Assembly (NCBI GenBank): GCA_034696485.1
Contig: JAQIWT010000927.1
Span: forward strand, 1-13,735
Direction: 5' to 3'
From: Isohypsibius dastychi
Taxonomy: Eukaryota; Tardigrada; Eutardigrada; Parachela; Isohypsibiidae
Length of the DNA stretch: 13,735 nt
This document shows positions 7,414-13,735 of this stretch, piece by piece. The notes under the pieces are model-generated. The model did no database searches, was not told where the DNA came from, and worked only from the letters and a program-made list of their open reading frames with translations. The first letter of the stretch is position 1. The number at the start of each line of letters is the position of its first letter. The translations under genes were made by a program, and so were the position numbers.

Positions 7414-9594
7414 ATGGATTGGCCTGCAAGACTCGTGATCCAGAGGCATGGAAAGTCGTACGTGAAGTTGTTCGATTTGGATTCTGATGACTCTTCGAAG
7501 ATCCTCCAAGAACGCTGCAACGTATATATCAGTCTACAAGATCAGATTACTGTTCGCGGTGAAGGAGATGATGATGATGCCATTGTTTGTTGCAAAAGTT
7601 ATCTCGTCCAGAACAGCGCATACTTCCGATCTTTTGTGGAACGCTGGAATAAAGATCAAAAAGGCTCGACTCCTGAAATCAAGCTCGAGAATATTTCGCT
7701 TGACGCCTTCAGAAAGTGAGAAGTTGTTATCCTTGGGATCGAGAGTTATATTCACTTTCATTATTTTAGTTTGGTTGAGCTTACTTCGACTGGATTACTG
7801 AAAATGGAGGGTCACACTGATCTTTCGAGCCTCATTGGTGCTGCGAACTTCCTGGAGATGGTCAACCTTTCCAGTCGATTTTTCGAATTGATTCGAGAGG
7901 AGATGAACATCTACAACTATTCGGCCATATTGTGGTCTTATTTGACCGCGGAGGAGTACCACGGGTATGTTGGCTTGAGCAAGCAAGCTGCTACCTTCGT
8001 CAAGGCCAAATTTGAGATGATGATCGCGACATGCCCCGAGCAATTGATGGAAGCATCTGGGAAACAGGTAAACATTAGTAATGTTTGGCGAAAGCTTACT
8101 TAGTTCTGTGCTGCACTCTTTGTAGTGGTTGGATATTATCTCGGATCCCAGTCTCTTCGTCGTCTCCGAAGATGTGCTATTCCGATCTATTTCCCGCTGG
8201 GTTGCTGTCGATCCTTCGAAAAGGTCTGATGACTTTGTAGCCATGGCCAAACATATTCGCGGCGGTTGCTTGTCGGAAAAACTCCTGGCAGAGTTTCGCG
8301 ATGGACCATCCTTTCCATCTGTTGTTCGCATGTTCGTCGCCTGTATTAATGAATCGTCAGAATCTCAGCCACGTAATTATCTGTGTTTCTGTGGTTGTTC
8401 CAATTGGCAGCTTGATCAGCACGTTGTTGTTTCAGGGACAATCGAGGTAGCGGCGTACTTGCAATGCCGTGGAAACGGTGATATGCTTTGTTTCGACCCA
8501 CTCGGTCGATCTGCAGGATCAGTGTCCATAGGCAATAAATGCGATACTTACACCCGTCGGCACCAACCTCTATGTGTATCTTCCACAAATATTATTTACG
8601 AATTTACGGATGACTCACTCGCTGCAGTCGATCCAGTCCTTGATAAATGGACTCCGAAGCTTGCATCCTCTCCTCCAGGTTTTCATGAAGTTGGACCCCA
8701 ACGTAAGTTCTCAGTAATCGAATGTAACAAAAGATCCACCGAAGTCTGGTCTAGGTGCAGCAGCCTATTTGGATGGGTTCATTTATATGACTTTCCCGTC
8801 TGTATATACTGGTCGGCTGGGTTTCTTCAGATTCAGTTGTTCCAGTTTGGATTTCCGCAGTGCAGGCAAGCTCGAACAGCTCGATGTGCCAGACTACATC
8901 CGCATCATCGACGATCCCTTGCTGATCGGATTTGACGGAAAGATCTATATAATTCGTCAAAATAATAGTTGTTTCGCTACTTATGACCCCAGGAACGTTT
9001 CTACGTCAGATGCTTGGTCAGCTGTTGTTCAAGTCAAACCGCCGTTCGAAAGAGACCCACACCATTGCTGCGTTGGGGTTGATGGAATGCTATATATCCA
9101 AGGTAGATTCTACCTTCCGTTCAGCTATCAAGCTGACCACCTTTTTTCTCAGGATGGGGCGAGACCAGGCTGTGGATTTTCAATCCGGCTACTTCAGAAT
9201 TTCACATCAGCGGTAAGATCAACCTTGAAACTGAAATTTATCAAATCCGAATTAGGTGAAAACCCATACATAAAATTCCTGATCTGTGCGTTCAGTGGAA
9301 TGTGCAATTTGTTTGAAAACAATTAAGGATCAGACGGTTTTTGTTTTAGCCGCCTGTACTGAAACGCTTCGGGACGTCTTCAACGTGGAGAACAAGATCG
9401 TCTGCTTGGCCGAATCTCAGAGAGGAAACAAGCTTGTAACATGGTTCTATGATCCTGTCGAGGATTTGTGGACAGATCGCCATACAACCCCCGTGCCCGC
9501 GAAGTGGTATGAGCAGTGTGTACCAGTTCGGCTTCTGGCTTCTTCATTCAATCTTTTTCCGCGAAAGAGTACAAAGCGACCGTTGGAAAACTGA
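7414..9594 (+). CDS. BTB-BACK-Kelch protein (kelch-like), intact copy C, 609 aa
   Basis: Six exons join into one open frame: 7414-7715, 7770-8067, 8126-8702, 8755-9102, 9153-9212 and 9350-9594 (stop TGA 9592-9594). Introns are 54, 58, 52, 50 and 137 bp, all GT-AG, with phases 2, 0, 1, 1, 1. ATG at 7414 is the first in frame; the same position starts copy B. Residues about 40-148 form a BTB/POZ fold (DQITVRGEG, SYLVQNSAYFRSF, LIGAANFLEMVNL). About 150-275 is a BACK domain (SEDVLFRSISRWV, AKHIRGGCL). About 283-605 is a divergent Kelch propeller with strand motifs CFDPLGR, VDPVLDKWT, TYDPRN...AWS, IFNPATSEF and YDPVEDLWT, probably six blades. The Gly-Gly pairs usual in Kelch repeats are missing. 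Proteins of this plan usually act in cytoplasm or nucleus as Cullin-3 ubiquitin ligase adaptors, with the propeller choosing the substrate; substrate unknown. The frame-restoring splice sites are shared with paralogues, which supports the model. Confidence 0.85.
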
Positions 9595-9775
9595 AGCATC
9601 TCTGTTTTTGTGGCCATCTGTTTTTCGTTCATCAATTTTTGCAAACAGAAAATCAACTTTTCTTTCCCGCAGTTCGAACTCCATGGACAATGATCGTAAC
9701 GCACATTTGTGTTTTGCGATTGTTATACAATTATTCTGAATACAGTATGTGTTTCTAACAAAATTAAGCAAACGA
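9595..9775. repeat. Downstream block, copy 3, first part
   Basis: Directly follows gene C and matches 690-850 and 5153-5325: segments like GTTTTTGTGGCCATC, CGCAGTTCGAACT, AACGCACATTTGTGTTTTGC and ATTATTCTGAATACAGTA. Likely the 3' UTR and flanking DNA of gene C. No canonical AATAAA was found in the first 180 bp. Confidence 0.6.
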
Positions 9776-10093
9776 GGTCAGTCGCGAAAACAGGTCTGTG
9801 CCTGAATTCATCGAATATATACAGATTCTGTCCTTTTTTCGCTTACGTTCGCCTCATTACAATATGAAACTTGTTTGAACTGAAGCGTTTCATATGTGTC
9901 GCCTCGTCGAACATATGTATCTCACCACGATCTGTAACTAAAATTGTGCCTGATTTTATTTCCGATTCTAGCCTGGTTAAGGTGTAAAATTACTCAGAAC
10001 GGGACGTCGATTTTGTTATTCGTTTCTTCCAAAATGGGTTTGAACGTTCTCCTCTTCCAACTGACCGTAGATGTTGTTTTCGTTTCGGAGCTT
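9776..10093. other. Unique insertion or diverged stretch
   Basis: Not matched to the other downstream blocks. No gene seen; open frames on both strands lack recognisable domains. Confidence 0.35.
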
Positions 10094-10233
10094 CCAGCAG
10101 ATCGCGACGGACAGTCCACACGGAATCCGATCTTTTCCGGAAAGAATGTATGGGACTGAATTCCAATCCAATCCTCATCACGTTTTTGATCCTGATTAAA
10201 AAAATGCGGGGACGATCCATCGCGATCTGCTGG
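10094..10233. repeat. 14-bp perfect inverted repeat with 112-bp interior
   Basis: CCAGCAGATCGCGA (10094-10107) is the exact reverse complement of TCGCGATCTGCTGG (10220-10233), and the pairing continues imperfectly inward (CGGACAGTCC against GGACGATCCA). It sits within sequence found only in the gene C unit. It may be the ends of a small insertion or a large hairpin. No target-site duplication is evident. Confidence 0.5.
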
Positions 10234-10400
10234 ACGAGGACTGCACTTGCGAGTATTCGGACAGTTTCGGTTCTTTGTCGCGCCTTGAGCTGGCAATATT
10301 TTTACTTCCCGAATTCTAGAAGGCCATGTGGTAGCCTTCAGATTATAATTGTCACTGAGTTGTGACAAGTCGACCAAGGTAGCTTTACTAGTATGTGTCT
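10234..10400. repeat. Downstream block, copy 3, later part
   Basis: CGGTTCTTTGTCGCGCCTTG...GGCAATAT (about 10268-10300) matches the CGATTCTTCGTCGCGTCTTT segment of the other copies. GGCCATGTGGTAGCCTTCAG (about 10322-10341) matches the TATGTGGTGTCCTTCATC segment. This shows that the block after gene C is colinear but interrupted and diverged. Confidence 0.45.
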
Positions 10401-10509
10401 TGCTGCAAGATCCTCAGATGTTTAACGAATCAGATCGATGGCACCAGAAATCGGTTGACCGGGATGAATTCAATTCATTCGATTCTTCATAAACTCGAAA
10501 CCTCTGCTC

Positions 10510-10980
10510 TCAATATCCATTTACACATCCATGTATGTATATGTATCCGTATATTCCGGCGGATGCGGGAAGAAGCTCGTTTTTTCTTAAACCCATCTGT
10601 ATCCTAGATGACCTCTGCGTGTTTGTTGGAGACTTCATCCGTTGGTGGAGCCGGCTCAGTTTGTCATGGCATATCCATCGAGTCATCCGTTCCCGTCTCC
10701 GCCGAACCGGTGCTTTCACCTGAAGAGTTGTCCACAAATTCCCCATTTGCTTCATCCGCTCGGCGTTTTCGGGATTTACTTCGCTAATCTTTCGGAACTT
10801 TGGAAACGGTTGAGGTTATGTGGATTTTCAGCTTCTTTCGTTTCTTCACTCCTGGAAGTAAATGTTCCCGAAGAGATTAAATCAGGATTAGAACAATCGT
10901 CGACTTCTGAAACAGTTATTCTTCAAAATCAAAATATCACTTTAATGCGGGAAATATATCCAGAACCAGAACATGCGTGA
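10510..10980 (-). pseudogene. Insulin-degrading-enzyme-like C-terminal fragment, copy 2
   Basis: Matches the last exon of the IDE-like relic at 5974-6312, with about 130 bp of upstream sequence. The exon begins at 10851 after a good acceptor (TTTACTTCCAG) and reads GVKKRKKLKIHITSTVSK, then the Arg/Lys-rich and acidic stretch (SKSRKRRADEANGEFVDNSS). In that frame it has three stops: TAG in the basic stretch near 10784, TGA near 10660 and TAG near 10604. A final frameshift lies before the FFPHPP-equivalent end. It has only one GTGGATT (10820-10826), so the frame break of copy 1 is not ancestral, and it keeps the acceptor that copy 1 has lost. The upstream exon is absent: homology ends at about 10980, where another downstream block begins. 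Dead copy. Confidence 0.65.
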
Positions 10981-10984
10981 TTTA

Positions 10985-11420
10985 CCTTCCTATTTTCGGA
11001 GTTCGAACTTCATCAGCAATGGTTGTGTTTTGAAAGTAGTGTGCAACTTTTTTGAATATTGCCCTTTAAATAATTTTAAGTAAAACAGGAAGTCCACGAG
11101 AGAAATAAAGAGCGAAGTGCAGTCGCAGCTAGATAAATGATGAGTGAGCTCACCACCAGCTGGTCAATTGGCTGGACATGTCGATTCTTCATCACGGCAC
11201 CATGTGGTGCTGATTTTGATCGCAACAGTCAAGACACAAAGCGAATCAGGAGTTTCTGGTCCGGAAAACAAAGAAGGGCCATATGGTGGCCTTTTGAGCA
11301 TGTTCATGATAGATGGTAAAGGTGAGAGCTTGATTCAGCTAATTTATTAAGTATTGCTGCCACATTCCTGGACGGTAAAAATTACGGAAGCGTTGGTGTG
11401 CTCTTCCGAGTTGCCCAGTG
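10985..11420. repeat. Downstream block, partial copy 4
   Basis: Begins next to the IDE relic with GGAGTTCGAACTTCATCAGCAATGG (split here as GGAGTTCGAACT and CAGCAATGG), continues with GTCGATTCTTCATCACGGC near 11179-11197 and a segment like GGGCCATATGGTGGCCTTTT near 11276-11295, and ends with ACGGAAGCGTTGGTGTGCTC near 11384-11403. These match the same order of landmarks in 5240-5790. There is no BTB-Kelch gene directly before it, so it is a rearranged partial unit. Confidence 0.5.
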
Positions 11421-11580
11421 AAAGCAACGAAATCGCAAAGCCAAAAGAGTGACCTTATGGGGCGAATGACTCGACAGGTTCTGTTTTGCAATCGACATTG
11501 ACTTCAATACCTCGATCAGTTGAGCTGGTCTTGCGAGAACTGTATGTCCGAGATATTTTGCAGATTATTGCAAGAGACTC

Positions 11581-12386
11581 TCACAAACAACGCCTTCCGT
11601 GTGATACTGTGACACTCTGCTTGGTGATACTTGATTGTTTATCATGGTTCAGAACAGAAAAATGCTGACGGAAGTGTCTGTTTTGACAAAACGTAGAACG
11701 AAATTTGAATTTGATTGTGTTTATTTGGAGAAGGTTGATAAATGTCCCAACAAGTTCTTCCAGAAACGTAAGAAATCTGGTCAACGAGTAGCATGTCGTT
11801 GGATGACACGTAATTACCCATGTAGCATATCTGCCAATGATAGCTGCAAGCTTGCTTATCAGTCCGTGAGCTGAGCTGGGAATGTGGCAGACGATGAACC
11901 ATAAACATGTCAGAAATGCGATCGGTGTAACACGAAACTCTGTTTTCAACCTGTCCTCGAGCTCTCTGCATTCTGAAAGCCGATTCAGCAAGGTTGAACC
12001 GACTTCGGGAACTCGTCAATTTCCATAATTTAGTAACGTAGCAGTAACCATCATCACCAGTGGGAAGAAGCTGTTCATGAGTTACAGCACTGGTTCATCA
12101 ACTTTGGGATGGACCCCATGAGGCTACATCGAAAGGCCACATTGGAGAACCCATATTGACCACCAACTTTGAAGAGCGGGAACACCAACACAAGCAGTGG
12201 TTACTACGTCATGCTGACCAACAAACCTGTCAAGAGACACCCAGCGCAGACTGAGACGTTTTCACGGATGACCACAGCTCCAAATCCGTGTAGCGCGATG
12301 GCAGCGTGCGAGTGTGCAGATACAGCAGAAAATGCAGAAATGCAAATGTCCCGCAGACTGCGGAATTCAATTCTGCTCCAGCGTGA
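11581..12386 (-). pseudogene. Rhodopsin-family G protein-coupled receptor relic (TM3 to C-tail)
   Basis: On the minus strand, after a strong acceptor (TTTCTTTCCTTTTAG, exon from 12386), the translation follows the receptor plan in order. A TM3-like segment ends AAIALHGFGAVV, where the DRY motif would be. A TM4-like hydrophobic run has two stops (TAG and TAA, 12201-12206) at about the place of the conserved Trp. Extracellular loop 2 reads GGQYGFSNVAFRCSL, with the expected Cys. After a frameshift near 12080-12100, TM5 is NSFFPLVMMVTATLL with a TGA at 12016-12018. Then come a charged loop, TM6 FLTCLWFIVCHIP and TM7 into helix 8, INLLQINTIKFKFR, with the usual NPxxY Tyr missing. It ends with TGA or equivalent at 11581-11583. 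TM1 and TM2 are not found. It most resembles the moody/Tre1 or peptide-receptor type, but the subfamily is uncertain. It cannot encode a receptor. Confidence 0.5.
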
Positions 12387-12978
12387 CTAAAAGGAAAGAA
12401 ATAAACCAGGATGATATTTGCGGTTTAACGAAGCAAAAAGTTCAGGTCTAGCAAATGTTTGCTAGCTAGAACATAAGTTCAACCATGTGCCTTCGTGGAT
12501 TCAGTCAACCTACGCGCGCCAAGTTACAATTTGCTTGCGATTCCTGTAATTTGCGATTTATTAATGCGCTCATACTAGGGAACCCTCAATGGAGGTCAAT
12601 AAGGTTAAGTTCTCAATGCGTCCACGACTTCCCGGTTGAACGGAGAACCTCTTTGTTTTTTTCGTCCAAAGATTCTTCTAGGAATTTGTGTTCAAGAAAT
12701 ACCAATACTCATTCGTGACCGTTATAGATTATGTTGCGCAATAATTAGCCTCATTATCGAACTACTACAAGCTGAAACTTTTCCAGAATATAACGCTTGA
12801 GGGCATTGCTGCCCCAAGACATGAATTAACGAACTTTCTCACAACAAGAAAATGGCTCTCTACCGGAAATGAAGGATGTTGAGAGACAGGTCAGACTCAG
12901 CTGTGATCATGGGGTACGCATCATAGAAGAAGGCTTACCCTTAGTAATGTCGCAGTAATAACACCAAAGAATACATCG
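12387..12978. other. Unassigned stretch
   Basis: Probably holds the intron preceding the GPCR exon. A near-perfect palindrome (CTAGCAAA-TG-TTTGCTAG, 12448-12465) is present. The plus-strand open frame at 12485-12718 shows no recognisable domain. No gene called. Confidence 0.35.
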
Positions 12979-13255
12979 CTACTGTGCAACCAAGAAGATT
13001 AAAACACAAGAATCCAAGAAAGACGCCGAAAACTGGCTGAGCGCTTTGACAGACTGAAGTTTGTTTGGCGAAAAAAGTGTCTTAGGGTAATTATCGACCT
13101 CATCCCACTTTTTCACAATGGCGGCTGGATAGCATTCGTTTATAGCTTCCAGGTATCTCGAAAAGTACATAAAACTCGGTGAACGCCAACGAATAGCAAT
13201 GAGATCGTACCTGCAGCATCCATGGAGTACAATATATTCAACGGGGGGTATGAAA
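12979..13255 (-). CDS. Possible two-exon gene fragment, function unknown
   Basis: A minus-strand frame at about 13156 down to 12979 reads RYLEAINECYPAAIVKKWDE and onward. A possible upstream exon (about 13255 to 13211, PPVEYIVLHGCC) joins it in frame if 13157-13210 is removed. That candidate intron has GT-AG ends (GTACGA...TTCGAG) and is 54 bp, the usual intron size in this window. The joined peptide looks protein-like, but I cannot assign a family. The acceptor is weaker than those of the BTB-Kelch genes. No start codon or convincing left end is seen, so it may be a relic. Confidence 0.22.
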
Positions 13256-13735
13256 TAGTGCGGGCAGCAAATTTAGCATAAACGGCTTTTGTATCCACAT
13301 GGAGCCTTGACACTCACTGCTCCCTAACAATAAAACGTTCGGTAGGTTGTGGCATTGGTCCAGTGCGGCTCAGTACTCTGTTCAAGACCGGATATCGGAC
13401 TGAGAATTCTAGGACTCATCGAGAATTCTCCCTTGGAGCTGAAAACCGCACCGGCCGACTGACCTGGCACAGGTTCGTCATATGATAAGACAATGTGGAG
13501 ACATGTGTTGAAAACCACGGCGCAGTGTTAGAGAATACAGGATTCAGCCAGAATCGGTTCAGAAAAACGGTGAACTTCAAGAAAATATGTTTTGTAAACC
13601 TCGAATGTCTCAGAAATAACGGAGTTTGGGAACCCCAGGTTCAGATGTCGGGAAGTTCAAATACCGTAATGTCCGAAATAGAAGCCCGGGCTACAATTCT
13701 TTCAAAGCAATTTTTCCAACCTGTCACGTGACGAA
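13256..13735. other. Unassigned right end of window
   Basis: Open frames exist on both strands (minus 13324-13518, plus 13495-13731) but without recognisable domains or supporting splice structure. Two GAGAATTC elements about 20 bp apart (13403-13432 region) form a small inverted repeat. Nothing further can be supported. Confidence 0.35.

Noticed and set aside
7795-8331. 178-codon minus-strand open frame opposite gene C exons 2-3
   Set aside because: It is the shadow of the BTB-BACK coding exons; an equivalent is broken opposite copy B and it has no recognisable domain.
9995-10377. 127-codon minus-strand open frame
   Set aside because: No family is recognised, it spans the inverted repeat and the diverged downstream block, and it is not kept in other units.
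10642-10980. 112-codon plus-strand open frame ending PEEIKSGLEQSSTSETVIL...
   Set aside because: It looks protein-like at its end, but it lies opposite the IDE relic, the aligned stretch after copy B has stops and indels in this frame, and no family is recognised.
1-13735. Bacterial operon, CRISPR array, phage or insertion sequence
   Set aside because: The genes are split by short spliceosomal-type introns, there are no regularly spaced repeats, and no transposase or phage protein was seen.

Overview
This is eukaryotic, almost certainly animal, DNA. The evidence is a tandem array of BTB-BACK-Kelch genes interrupted by short GT-AG introns (about 49-58 bp, with one longer intron of about 137-148 bp), U-rich 3' splice sites, and fragments of typical animal genes: insulin-degrading enzyme, formimidoyltransferase-cyclodeaminase and a rhodopsin-type GPCR. 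The short introns would suit a compact genome such as a nematode or tardigrade, but the sequence alone does not fix the phylum. All family calls come from reading translations by eye; no database search was run.

Layout, left to right. 1-689: 3' end of BTB-Kelch copy A, degenerate. 690-1345: noncoding downstream block that is repeated after the other copies. 1346-2820: mostly unassigned, with a perfect DR4 nuclear-receptor-like site, a small ORF with one hydrophobic segment and a hairpin. 2821-3014: conserved upstream region of copy B. 3015-5152: copy B, broken by a frameshift, a nonsense codon and a lost splice donor, but with an intact BTB-BACK half. 5153-5800: downstream block again. 5974-6760 (minus): C-terminal fragment of an insulin-degrading-enzyme-like gene. 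6756-6991 (plus): fragment of a formimidoyltransferase-cyclodeaminase-like gene, abutting it. 7211-7413: conserved upstream region of copy C. 7414-9594: copy C, the one intact gene, six exons and 609 aa. 9595-10400: downstream block in pieces. 10510-10980 (minus): a second, more decayed insulin-degrading-enzyme fragment. 10985-11420: another partial downstream block. 11581-12386 (minus): decayed GPCR. 12387-13735: mostly unassigned.

The regions after B and after C are colinear (upstream region, BTB-Kelch, downstream block, antisense IDE fragment). The simplest reading is a head-to-tail segmental duplication with a unit of about 4.4 kb, followed by birth-and-death decay. Copy A appears to belong to an older or rearranged unit. 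Only gene C looks capable of making a full protein, by family a candidate substrate adaptor for a Cullin-3 ubiquitin ligase. Copy B could at most make a BTB-BACK protein of about 293 aa without a substrate-binding Kelch domain. I found no clear sign of a wholly new type of system. The most interesting features are the decaying tandem array, the possible truncated BTB-BACK product, and the palindromic element upstream of B and C.
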